A stretch of DNA of 49,929 bases from Albidovulum sediminicola. GTDB lineage: Bacteria; Pseudomonadota; Alphaproteobacteria; Rhodobacterales; Rhodobacteraceae. Shown in pieces: positions 35,513 through 43,389 of this stretch (position 1 is the first letter of the stretch; every line of letters starts with the position of its first letter). Both the position numbers and the translations under genes were made by a program. The notes under the pieces were generated by a model that saw only the letters and a list, made by a program, of their open reading frames with translations, did no database searches and was not told the DNA's origin. Where the stretch lies: contig NZ_JAOWLA010000021.1 in NCBI RefSeq assembly GCF_025751575.1, positions 1-49,929 on the forward strand. Direction: 5' to 3'.

Positions 35513-37198
35513 CTACTCCGCTGCGATGGCGCTGGCCGCCGGTTGTGCGGGCCGCGGGCGCGCGCCGTGTTCGTATTCCTGAAGAAAATCCAGCACGTCC
35601 TGCCGGTAGGCGTAGTAGTCCGGATGTTCGAGCAGCGCCTTGCGCGTGCGCGGGCGGGGCAGCTTGACCTCGGCGATCCGGCCGATCGTTGCCTGCGGCC
35701 CGTTCGTCATCATCACCACCCGGTCGGCGAGCAGGATCGCCTCGTCCACGTCATGGGTGACACAGATCGCTGTGACCTTGGTGCGGTCCCAGACCTCCAT
35801 CAGCACTTCCTGGAGTTCCCACCGCGTGAGGCTGTCGAGCATCCCGAAGGGCTCGTCCAGGAGCAGGAGCTTGGGCGACAACGCGAAGGCGCGCGCGATG
35901 CCCACGCGCTGTCGCATGCCGTTCGACATCGAATGCGCCGCCCGGTCCATCGCGTCGGCAAGGCCCACGCGTTCGAGGTAATATTCGACCACCTCCTGCC
36001 GTTCCGCCTGCGTGGCCTTGGGATAGACCTTGTCGACGCCGATCGCGACGTTCTCCTTGGCGGTGAGCCAGGGAAAGAGGTTCGGGGACTGAAAGACCAC
36101 GGCCCGCTCCGGGTCCGCGCCGACCACCTCGGTTCCGTCGAGGATGATGCCCCCCCTCGACACGGGATTGAGGCCCGCCGCCATGGTCAGGACGGTGGAC
36201 TTGCCGCAGCCCGAATGGCCGATCAGGCTGATGAATTCGCCCTTCTCGACCTTCAGGTTGAAGTTCTCGACCACCGTGAGCGGCCCCTTCGGCGTCGGGT
36301 AGATCTTGTGCAGCGCGCTGAACTCCAAATAACGCTCGTCGATGGGCCTGCCCTGCGCCGCCCGCACCGCCGCTGGAAAGCCGTGGATCGGCACCACGTT
36401 CGGAAGCCGGCGGCTGCCCTCGACCTTCGCCTCGATCCCGGCCTCCATCAGGTAGCCGGTCACCTTCGCCCGAAGCGCCTTGAAGGCGTCGTCATGGTTG
36501 ATCGCGGCGCGGTCGCGGGGGCGGGGCAGCGTCACCGCGAAGGGCGCGCCGAGCGTCCCGTCGGGATTGAGTGGCACGATGCGGTCGGCCAGCAGGATCG
36601 CCTCATCCACGTCGTTGGTGATCAGGATGCAGGTCTTGCGGTCCTGTTCCCAGATGTCGAGGATTTCGTCGGCAAGATTGGCGCGGGTCAGCGCGTCGAG
36701 CGCCGACAGCGGTTCGTCCAGAAGCAGGACCTCCGGGTCCATGGCCAGGGCCCGCGCGACCGAGACGCGCTGGCGCATGCCGCCCGACAACTCCGCCGGA
36801 TGCCGGGCTGCGGCGTGGCTGAGGCCGACCATGGCGATGAAGCGATCGGCCTTCGCGCTCCGCTCGGCCCTGGATAGGTCGGGGAAGACCGCGTCGACCG
36901 CCAGCATCACGTTGCCTTTCACGGTCAGCCAGGGCATCAGGCTGTAGCTCTGGAACACCAGTCCACGTTCCGGCCCCGGCCCGTGGATGGGCTTGCCCCG
37001 GAAGGTCACCTGGCCCGCGTCCGGCATCTCCAGCCCGGCGACAAGGTTCATCAGCGTCGACTTGCCGCTGCCTGAGAAGCCCAGGATCGCGATGAATTCC
37101 CCTTCGCGGACATTCAGGGTGATGTCCTTGAGGACCTCGTGCCGCCCGGCGCCCTCGCCGAACCCCTTCGATACGTTCTGAAAGCTCAGGATATCCAT
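35513..37198 (-). CDS. nrtCD: Nitrate ABC transporter ATP-binding protein with two fused ATPase domains
   Basis: This 561-residue protein holds two complete ABC ATPase domains in one chain. The first has Walker A GFSGSGKST (about residue 40), signature LSGGMRQRVSVARAL and Walker B LLLDEPLSALD. The second has Walker A GHSGCGKST (about 333), signature MSNGMRQRVGIARAF and Walker B LLLDEPFGMLD. A linker of roughly 80 residues joins them. In cyanobacteria NrtC and NrtD are separate proteins and NrtC carries a substrate-binding-like regulatory domain, absent here. The ATG at 37198 was chosen because upstream codons lie in the permease gene. It powers nitrate import, or would, if the damaged permease works. 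Confidence 0.9.
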   Translation of the reverse strand: MDILSFQNVSKGFGEGAGRHEVLKDITLNVREGEFIAILGFSGSGKSTLMNLVAGLEMPDAGQVTFRGKPIHGPGPERGLVFQSYSLMPWLTVKGNVMLAVDAVFPDLSRAERSAKADRFIAMVGLSHAAARHPAELSGGMRQRVSVARALAMDPEVLLLDEPLSALDALTRANLADEILDIWEQDRKTCILITNDVDEAILLADRIVPLNPDGTLGAPFAVTLPRPRDRAAINHDDAFKALRAKVTGYLMEAGIEAKVEGSRRLPNVVPIHGFPAAVRAAQGRPIDERYLEFSALHKIYPTPKGPLTVVENFNLKVEKGEFISLIGHSGCGKSTVLTMAAGLNPVSRGGIILDGTEVVGADPERAVVFQSPNLFPWLTAKENVAIGVDKVYPKATQAERQEVVEYYLERVGLADAMDRAAHSMSNGMRQRVGIARAFALSPKLLLLDEPFGMLDSLTRWELQEVLMEVWDRTKVTAICVTHDVDEAILLADRVVMMTNGPQATIGRIAEVKLPRPRTRKALLEHPDYYAYRQDVLDFLQEYEHGARPRPAQPAASAIAAE

Positions 37199-37203
37199 GG
37201 CGC

Positions 37204-38249
37204 TCACCGGTTGGCGGAAAAGGTGAAGAGGGGCTGGATCGCGTACATCACCCGGTCGAGCAGGAAGCCGATGATGCCGATGGTGAAGACCGCGACCATG
37301 ATCCGCGCGAGCGAGGAGGAGGAGCCGTTCTGGAACTCGTCCCAGACGAACTTGCCCAGACCGGGGTTCTGCGCCAGCATCTCGGCCGCGATCAGGACCA
37401 TCCAGCCGACGCCGAGCGAAAGCCTGAGCCCGGTGAAGATCAGCGGTAGCGCCGAGGGCAGAACAAGCTTGGTGATCTTCGCCCAGGTCCCCATCTTCAG
37501 GACCTTCGACACGTTCACCAGTTCCTTGTCGATCGAGGCCACGCCCAGGGCGGTGTTGATCAGCGTCGGCCAGAGCGAACAAAGCGTCACGGTGATCGCC
37601 GAGACGAGGAACGACTTGGCGAAGAAGCCTTCGTTGGAGGCCATCGCGGCGGAAATGATCATCGTCACGATCGGCAGCCATGCAAGCGGCGAGACCGGCT
37701 TGAAGATCTGCACGATCGGGTTGATCGCCGCGTTCGCCGTGGGCGAGAGGCCAGGAGAAAGCCGAAGAAGACGGTCCGGATCGAGGTGCCGATCTGATCG
37801 TAGTAGGACGGCGCGCCGGTATAGGCCATCTCCTTGACCTCACCGGTGCGGCCCGCGGCGATCAGCTTGGCGTTGCGCTCGTCCAGGCGTTCCTGGAACT
37901 GCGCCTCTTTCGCGGCCTTTTCGACGGCGTCGCCATGCAGGTTCACCGCCTCCGACCAGACTTGCGCCGGGCCGGGGATCGCGCCGAGCGAGGTCTGAAC
38001 CTGCGGCGCGAGTGCCCCCCAAAGCGCGAGGAACCCCAGGATCGCGAGCATGGGCGCGCCCAGAAGCCTCCAGATTTCCTTGGCTTGCGCGCGCGGGCTG
38101 TCCCCAGCCGCGGCCTTGAGGATCGGGGTGATCCAGCCGAGCCCCAGCACGCGGAACCAGGCGTCGGCCCTGTTGATCCGGGTGAAGAGCCGGGCCCGGC
38201 GGGCTTCTCTCTCGGCGCTTCTGGCGAAGTCGGCATCGGCGATGGTCAT
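37204..38249 (-). pseudogene. ntrB: Nitrate ABC transporter permease, frameshifted by a deletion
   Basis: The N-terminal part (from ATG 38249, MTIADADFARSAE to FFGFLLAS) and the C-terminal part ([25 protein letters not shown] to FTFSANR, ending at 37204) are both well preserved NtrB sequence but in different frames. The junction is near 37750. Homologues have about 12 more residues between FLLA and GLSPTANAA, so a deletion of roughly 37 bases, not a single-base slip, explains it. The joined sequence CTGGCCTCTCGCCC fits recombination between two GGCCTC copies. As written, no full-length permease can be made. GAGGA lies upstream of the ATG, and a TTG at 38267 is an alternative start. An assembly error is possible. 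Confidence 0.85.
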
Positions 38250-38274
38250 GTCTCGGTCCTCGTTCAATTCGGGA

Positions 38275-38297
38275 CCGGGGCGCGGCGGGCGCCCCGG
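38275..38297 (-). promoter_or_regulatory. GC-rich hairpin after the nrtA stop codon
   Basis: CCGGGGCGC and GCGCCCCGG form a perfect 9-bp stem around GGCGG. On the minus strand it begins 11 bases after the nrtA stop (38309-38311) and lies before the ntrB start at 38249. Like the hairpins after the other two binding-protein genes here, it has a five-base loop and no T-run, and probably protects the nrtA message. Confidence 0.7.
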
Positions 38298-38308
38298 CGC
38301 GGTTCCGC

Positions 38309-39676
38309 TCAGCCCTGGATGTCGTTGCCGACGACCGTCTGATCGCCCTTCAGGCCGATCGGAAGGCTGTCGATATAGGCGTTGGGCGCACGGCCATCGA
38401 AGGCGATGCCGTCGATCACGTCGCCGGCGGGCGTGGGTTCCCGGTAGCCGTCGCTGGTCCAGGGGAAGTCGGCCTCATCCGCAAGCCCTTCCGCGACCAG
38501 CATCCGCGCGGCTTCGAGATAGATTTCCGGCTTGTAGACCGATCGGGCGATCTCATCGTACCAGCCGTCCGTCTTGGCCTCGGCGATCTGGCCCCAGCGG
38601 CGCATCTGGGTCAGGTACCAGACGGCGTCCGAGTAGTAGGGATAGTTTGCGTAGTAGCGGAAGAAGACGTTGAAGTCGGGCACGTCGCGGACATCGCCGG
38701 GCTCATACTCGAAGGTCCCGGTCATCGAGTTGTCGATGACATCGGCATCGGCGCCGACATATTCGGGCTTCGACAGGATCTCGACGGCCGCCACGCGGTT
38801 GGCGTTGTCGTTCTCATCCAGCCAGATGGCCGCCCGGATCAGCGCCTTGGTGATGGCGAGCGTGGTGTTGGGGTTCTGCTCGACGAAGTCGGCGGTCAGG
38901 CCGAAGACCTTCTCGGGGTTGTTCTTCCAGATCTCGTAATCGGTGATGACGGGAACGCCGATCCCCTTGATCACGGCCTGCTGGTTCCAGGGTTCGCCCA
39001 CGCAATAGCCGTTGATCGTCCCGGCCTCGAGTGTCGCGGGCATCTGCGGCGGCGGCGTCACCGACAGGAACACGTCGGCGTCGATCTGCCCCGAGACATC
39101 GCCCGGCGAATAATAGCCGGGGTTGAGCCCGCCTGCGGCCAGCCAGTAGCGCAGCTCGTAATTGTGGGTCGAGACCGGGAAGACCATGCCCATGTTGAAG
39201 GGCTTGCCCTCGGACCTGAACTGCTCGACCACCGGCGCCAGCGCGGCGGCCGAGATCGGATGCTGCGGCTTGCCGTCGGCGCCCTGGGGCACGGCCGGCT
39301 TCATCATCTCCCACACCTCGTCCGAGACGGTGATGCCGTTGCCGTTGAGGTCCATCGAGAACGGCGTGACGATGTGCGCCTCGGTCCCGTAGCCGATCGT
39401 CGCTGCCAGCGGTTGACCGGCAAGCATATGCGCCCCGTCAAGCGTTCCGTCGATCACGCCGTCCAGAAGCACCTTCCAGTTGGCCTGTGCTTCAAGCGTG
39501 ACGAAGAGCCCTTCGTCGAGGAAATAACCCCGTTCGTAGGCGACCGCGAGCGGCGCCATATCGGTGAGCTTGATGAAGCCGAAGGTCAGTTCGTCCTTCT
39601 CCAGTTCAAGCGGTTCGGCAAGCGCGGGCGCGACGAAGAGCGTCGTCGCCATCAGGACTGCGGGGAAAGCCTTCAT
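38309..39676 (-). CDS. nrtA: Nitrate ABC transporter substrate-binding protein
   Basis: This 455-residue periplasmic nitrate-binding protein of the NrtA/NasF family has a signal peptide ([20 protein letters not shown]). Conserved family segments include [21 protein letters not shown], the nitrate-site region [25 protein letters not shown] and [13 protein letters not shown]. The ATG at 39676 follows CGGAAGGAAG; codons further upstream run through the leader terminator and are rejected. It is the first structural gene after the attenuator and so is directly controlled by NasT. Confidence 0.93.
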   Translation of the reverse strand: MKAFPAVLMATTLFVAPALAEPLELEKDELTFGFIKLTDMAPLAVAYERGYFLDEGLFVTLEAQANWKVLLDGVIDGTLDGAHMLAGQPLAATIGYGTEAHIVTPFSMDLNGNGITVSDEVWEMMKPAVPQGADGKPQHPISAAALAPVVEQFRSEGKPFNMGMVFPVSTHNYELRYWLAAGGLNPGYYSPGDVSGQIDADVFLSVTPPPQMPATLEAGTINGYCVGEPWNQQAVIKGIGVPVITDYEIWKNNPEKVFGLTADFVEQNPNTTLAITKALIRAAIWLDENDNANRVAAVEILSKPEYVGADADVIDNSMTGTFEYEPGDVRDVPDFNVFFRYYANYPYYSDAVWYLTQMRRWGQIAEAKTDGWYDEIARSVYKPEIYLEAARMLVAEGLADEADFPWTSDGYREPTPAGDVIDGIAFDGRAPNAYIDSLPIGLKGDQTVVGNDIQG

Positions 39677-39722
39677 CTCTACTTCCTTCCGTGGGCTCCG
39701 GCAGAGCGGAGGCAAGAACGAC

Positions 39723-39771
39723 AAAAAAGCCGCTGACTCACCCTGCCTGTGGCAGAGGGTCGAGCGGCTTT
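39723..39771 (-). terminator. Intrinsic terminator (attenuator) in the nrtA leader
   Basis: On the minus strand AAAGCCGCT (39771-39763) pairs with AGCGGCTTT (39734-39726), enclosing an inner hairpin with a CTGCC/GGCAG stem and ACA loop, and is followed by a run of six T. It lies about 47 bases before the nrtA ATG, so transcripts starting upstream would stop before the structural genes unless antitermination occurs. Confidence 0.85.
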
Positions 39772-39793
39772 GCTCAAGTCCCAATCCTTGGGA
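39760..39793 (-). promoter_or_regulatory. Tandem hairpins, probable NasT (ANTAR) antiterminator target
   Basis: In the minus-strand RNA, UUGAGC-AAAGCC-GCUCGA (39777-39760) forms a 6-bp stem with a six-base loop having A at position 1 and G at position 4, the ANTAR recognition pattern. Its loop plus 3' arm is exactly the 5' arm of the terminator, so both structures cannot form together. One base upstream, UCCCAA-GGA-UUGGGA (39793-39779) forms a second hairpin that could be the P1 stem; its loop size is ambiguous. Confidence 0.75.
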
Positions 39794-39885
39794 GAATTCA
39801 GTCCATCCGGACGCCATTGCCCGGCTGCAATCTCAGTTGTGCCCCATCATGCTCGCAATGCAAGGCGTCCATCGGTCTCCGGCGC

Positions 39886-39910
39886 ATTTTCGCTGCGTTG
39901 CAGCGAAAAT
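39886..39910. repeat. Perfect 10-bp inverted repeat between nasS and the nrtA leader
   Basis: ATTTTCGCTG and CAGCGAAAAT form a 10-bp stem with a five-base loop (CGTTG on the plus strand), 36 bases after the nasS stop. It is AT-richer than its surroundings and lacks a following T-run in the direction of transcription. It could be an operator or promoter element for the nrtA transcript or a weak terminator of nasTS; the sequence does not decide. Confidence 0.5.
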
Positions 39911-39945
39911 TTGGGCGGGCGATGCTGCGGCAGCCCAAAAACTGA

Positions 39946-41127
39946 TCAGTCTGCGAACGAAGGATCGAAGACGGTGCCGTCGAAAAAGCCGTCGGGGCAT
40001 AGGACCAGCGCCCCCGATTCCGACGCGACAGAAGTTTCGCGGGTGACCGCGCCTTCGACCTTTTCCGACGCGCCGGGAAGCAGGGCGCCCGTGCCGGCCA
40101 TTGCCCGGCGGTAGATGTCGGAGCGAAACGCCGCCTTCGCGGCCTCGGTCGCGGGACCGACCGGGAGGCTGGTGCGCCTGGCGAGCCCTTGTCCGATCCA
40201 GGCCGCCTGCGAGCGCCAGGGAAACGTCGCCGCCCCCTCATGGAACTCGACGAACCCCGGCACAGACCGCACCTCGCCGCGGTTGGAGATCGTCAGGCGG
40301 CCGGAAAGGGCGCGGTCGACGACATCGGCGGGAAGGTCGAGGTATCGGGCGCGCGCAAGGATCTCGCTCGCCGCCGTGTGGTTGGAGGGATTGGCCAGCC
40401 ACCGCCCGGCGCGCCACAGGGCCCGCACGGCGCGACCGACCCGATCCGGGTGGTCGGTGGCCCAGTCCTCGCGCACCGACAGGACCTTTTCGGGCGCGAA
40501 AGACCAGATCGCGCAGCCGGGCAGCAAAAGTTCGCCCGTCCCGTTTTCCACGGTGATTGATCCCCAAGGCTCTCCGACGCAGAACATGTCGATTTCACCC
40601 GCCGAGATCGCTTCCGACATGCGCGGCGGCGGCACGGTCTTGACAAGATGGCGCCCGCTGGCCCCCGGTGCGATGGCCTCAAGCCAGAAGCGGACCAGCT
40701 CCGCGTGCATCGAGAACGGAAATGGCACGCCGATCCTGAGCGGCCTCTCCGCCACGGCAAGCAGCGCCTGGCCCGCCGCGCGGGCATCGGCAAAATCGAA
40801 CGGATGGCCTACCGCGCGCAGCCGCCCGGCCAAGGCGTTCGAAAGGCCGATCACCGTTCCGTTCACGCTCATGACCATGACGGCGCAAAGCGGCACGGCG
40901 TTGCCGCCAAGGCGCAGCTGGCTTGCAACGGGTATGGGCGCCAGAAGATGCGCGAGTTCCACCTGCCTCAGGGCGATCAGATCGCGCGCGACCGACCAGG
41001 AGGGCGCCTTCTGCAGTTCCAGCTCGATGCCTTCCTCGGCCGCGAAACCAAGCTCGGCCGCGATGATCAGCGGCGCGGCATCGACGAGCGGCAGGAACAC
41101 CGCGCGCAATGTCTCCCCGCCGCTCAC
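39946..41127 (-). CDS. nasS: Nitrate/nitrite sensor protein NasS
   Basis: This 393-residue cytoplasmic relative of nitrate-binding proteins has no signal peptide. It keeps family segments AELGFAAEEGIELELQKAPSWSVARDL, HLLAPIPVASQLRLG and DMFCVGEPWG. In Azotobacter and Paracoccus NasS binds the ANTAR protein NasT when nitrate is absent and releases it when nitrate or nitrite is bound. It overlaps nasT by four bases, supporting stoichiometric production. It precedes the controlled leader of nrtA. Confidence 0.92.
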   Translation of the reverse strand: MSGGETLRAVFLPLVDAAPLIIAAELGFAAEEGIELELQKAPSWSVARDLIALRQVELAHLLAPIPVASQLRLGGNAVPLCAVMVMSVNGTVIGLSNALAGRLRAVGHPFDFADARAAGQALLAVAERPLRIGVPFPFSMHAELVRFWLEAIAPGASGRHLVKTVPPPRMSEAISAGEIDMFCVGEPWGSITVENGTGELLLPGCAIWSFAPEKVLSVREDWATDHPDRVGRAVRALWRAGRWLANPSNHTAASEILARARYLDLPADVVDRALSGRLTISNRGEVRSVPGFVEFHEGAATFPWRSQAAWIGQGLARRTSLPVGPATEAAKAAFRSDIYRRAMAGTGALLPGASEKVEGAVTRETSVASESGALVLCPDGFFDGTVFDPSFAD

Positions 41128-41708
41128 GAGAGAAGCTCCGAGGCGGTGACGAGCGCTTCGGCGACCTGGATGACCTTCTTCCCCTGATCCATGGCGGCCT
41201 TGCGCAGAAGGGCATAGGCGCCTTCCTCGTCGAGCCCGCGCGCCTTCATCAGGATGCCCTTCGCCCGGTCGATGGTCTTGCGCTCCTCCAGCGCGCGCTT
41301 GGTTGCGGCAAGCTCCGTGCGCATCCGGTGGAACATGTGAAACCGCGTGATCGCGGCGTCGAGTATGGGGTGGAGCCGTTCGGGTTGCAGGCCGCCCACG
41401 ACATAGGCGGACACGCCGGCCTCGATCGCGGCACGGGTAAGCTGGCGATCGCTGCGGTCCACGAAGATGGCGACGGGTCGCTCCAGCGGGCTTGTCGCGA
41501 TGGCAAGCTCCTCAAGCGTGTCGCGGGACGGGTTGGTCAAGTCGATGAGGACGATGTCGGGCTTGCGTTCCGCGACATTGCGCGCAAGGGCTGTCTCTTC
41601 CGAGATGATGTGGATCTTGTGGTCGCCAAGCTCCAGCAGACCGTCCACGATCATGCGGGCCCGGTCCGGGTCCTTCTCCACCACGACAATGTTCAGCCGC
41701 TCGCTCAT
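41124..41708 (-). CDS. nasT: Two-component-like ANTAR antiterminator NasT
   Basis: This 194-residue protein has an N-terminal receiver-like domain (LNIVVVEKDPDRARMIVDGL, DIVLIDLTNPSRDTLEEL) and a C-terminal ANTAR RNA-binding domain (LEERKTIDRAKGILMKARGLDEEGAYALLRKAAM). The phosphoacceptor region reads LIDLTNPS, so D in that strand is present but the neighbouring residues are unlike classical response regulators. The ATG at 41708 is preferred over an upstream TTG. It should bind the hairpin pair in the nrtA leader and prevent termination when released by NasS. Confidence 0.93.
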   Translation of the reverse strand: MSERLNIVVVEKDPDRARMIVDGLLELGDHKIHIISEETALARNVAERKPDIVLIDLTNPSRDTLEELAIATSPLERPVAIFVDRSDRQLTRAAIEAGVSAYVVGGLQPERLHPILDAAITRFHMFHRMRTELAATKRALEERKTIDRAKGILMKARGLDEEGAYALLRKAAMDQGKKVIQVAEALVTASELLS

Positions 41709-42072
41709 GCCGCAATGCAGCGCAAACGCGGCCCCGCGGGGAAGTTCCAAGTTGCGGCGGCGGGCCGATCAGGCGCGCGTTGACGTCGGGGAGGGCAGTT
41801 TTCCGGATGTTGCCTGTTATTTGGGCGATCTTCGGATCTCGGGGCAGCGCCTTGTTGGACCTCGGGCCGATCACGCGATGACACTGGCGCCGGATCACGC
41901 AAATGGGGCGCATCCGACTCACGGGGCGGGGCCGAAGCCTCGGCGGGCTTCCTGCCGGCAAGATCGGGGATCTTGGGCACCCCATGGAAACCCTCCTCGA
42001 CCTGCGGCTGTCCGTGGTATCTATTGACGATGCAGCACGCATGACCTGCGGCGCAGATCGGAGCACGACGCG
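41709..42072. other. 364-base region without a gene between nasT and the GST-like gene
   Basis: This divergent region must hold promoters for nasTS (minus) and the GST-like gene (plus). I see AAGATCGGGGATCTT (41960-41974, a 6-bp stem with a 3-base loop) and no convincing open reading frame. No clear -35/-10 or sigma-54 site stands out; the GG-N10-GC match in front of nasT is weak. GGAG just before the plus-strand ATG is its probable ribosome-binding site. Confidence 0.5.
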
Positions 42073-42687
42073 ATGTCCAAACCCACAGTTCGATATTTCG
42101 ATTTCGCCGGGAGCCGCGGCGAGGAAGTCCGGCTTGCGCTTGTCATCAGCGGCGTCGACTTTGACGATGTGCGCATCAGCCGCGACGAGTTCGTCCGAAT
42201 GAAGCCAAACCTGCCCTTCGGATCCCTTCCGGTTTTCGAGGTTCCGGGAAGCGGTGTCTTTGCGCAGACCAACGCCATCCTTCGGCTGATCGGACGCATG
42301 CATGACCTTCATCCGGACGACCCGCGCGAGGCCGCCCGGCACGATGCCGTTCTGGAGGCCTGCGAGGACTTGCGGCAGCGCATCTCGGCGACCTCTCGCA
42401 TAGCCGACGCGGCGGCCAAGAAGGCCGCGCGGCAAGACCTCGCGCAAACGCTCATTCCGCATTGGGCGCGGGGTATCGAGGCCCTGATCGGCGACGGACC
42501 CTTCGTCGGCGGGGCGCGGCCCGCCGTGGCAGATATCAAGGTTCACGTCATCTCACGGGCACTGAGCAACGGCAGTTTCGACGATATTCCGACGACGATT
42601 CTTGACGGGTTCGAGCGGATCGGAGCAGTCGTGAACGGGGTGGCGAACCACCCGGCCGTCGCGAACTGGTATGCATCGAGGTCCTGA
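42073..42687 (+). CDS. Glutathione S-transferase family protein
   Basis: This 204-residue protein has an N-terminal thioredoxin-like GST domain (VRYFDFAGSRGEEVRLALVISGVDFDDVRI and FGSLPVFEV, where the cis-Pro and following residues bind glutathione; QTNAILRLIGR). The C-terminal helical domain has GDGPFVGGARPAVADIKV. The Tyr8-Phe-Asp pattern suggests a sigma-like class. It lies alone, transcribed away from nasT. The electrophilic substrate is unknown. Confidence 0.87.
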   Translation: MSKPTVRYFDFAGSRGEEVRLALVISGVDFDDVRISRDEFVRMKPNLPFGSLPVFEVPGSGVFAQTNAILRLIGRMHDLHPDDPREAARHDAVLEACEDLRQRISATSRIADAAAKKAARQDLAQTLIPHWARGIEALIGDGPFVGGARPAVADIKVHVISRALSNGSFDDIPTTILDGFERIGAVVNGVANHPAVANWYASRS

Positions 42688-42826
42688 TAAGCAGCGATTG
42701 GCAAGGCCATAGTCGCAGGGGGGGCGAGGGACTCGGTCGGCAGACCAGTGTTGTAGATGCGCCGTGTCGCCCTATCGGCGGGGGGGCTTGTGGCATTTCC
42801 CTCGGTCGATCTCGGGGCCGCTGGTG

Positions 42827-43045
42827 CTACCCGCAACAGCGCCCGGTAGTCTGGACCGGAGGGCAGGGGATGGACCCGTAAGAGCAGTAGACGCAGCAAT
42901 CCCCGGGTTTTGGCCTTAGAACCGCCTTGCAGCGCTTGCACTCGTAGAACCACTGGCACGCATCGAGCGGCATCGTCTCGGTCTCTTGATGACCGCAATC
43001 CGGACAGGTGATCGTGCTGTGCAATTGCGGCGATGCGTTGGCCAT
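42827..43045 (-). CDS. GDCCVxC-domain small protein (cysteine form of a selenoprotein family)
   Basis: This 72-residue protein has a zinc-ribbon-like start (TITCPDCGHQE and YECKRCKAVLRPK) followed by PGDCCVYCSYGSIPCPP, the hallmark of the GDCCVxC family; homologues can carry selenocysteine within this motif. Here it is encoded entirely by Cys codons. Two further Cys end the protein (GRCCG). Family function is not established; related proteins often occur near metal-transport genes, which I do not see here. The ATG at 43045 is preferred because upstream codons lack family sequence. Confidence 0.72.
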   Translation of the reverse strand: MANASPQLHSTITCPDCGHQETETMPLDACQWFYECKRCKAVLRPKPGDCCVYCSYGSIPCPPVQTTGRCCG

Positions 43046-43389
43046 AAGATCACACCAAGCCGCCGTGATGCCGCAGGGGCCAATGCCTCCCGGCGACGGA
43101 TCGCCTTGGCGATTTCCCCGGTTGGCCGGGCGCGGCGCACGAAATCTGGCGGCCACCTCCAGTTTCCGGGCGGTGAGGCCCGCCCGCACCCATGGTGTGA
43201 CGTTCTGCGCCGAAAGTCCACATCCGCATCGCTGTCATGAACCGCTGCTGTGCCTTCGGCCGCGGCGCGATCGTCCGTATGGCATGGTGTCAACGGGGGA
43301 GGGGGCAACCACGGCTCAAGGCACCGTTCTGTAACGATGCCCTTTGGTTCTCGGACGAATGTGGTGTCATCCGGTGTTGCTCCGGCTCC
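43046..43389. other. 344-base region without a recognised gene between the GDCCVxC gene and nrdJ
   Basis: It lies upstream of the GDCCVxC gene and downstream of the ribonucleotide reductase stop, both on the minus strand. Short open frames exist in several phases but none has a recognisable domain, a good ribosome-binding site or similarity I can name. A minus-strand frame running into the GDCCVxC gene is Arg/Pro-rich and looks non-coding. No terminator with a T-run was seen. Confidence 0.4.

Noticed and set aside
37199..37843. N-terminal extension of the nrtCD reading frame into the permease gene
   Set aside because: The extension translates permease DNA in the wrong frame; the ATPase domain begins at MDILSFQNVSKGF with the ATG at 37198.
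41710..41740. Possible sigma-54 promoter (GG-N10-GC) in front of nasT
   Set aside because: Only the GG/GC dinucleotides match; the flanking consensus is poor and such matches are frequent in GC-rich DNA.
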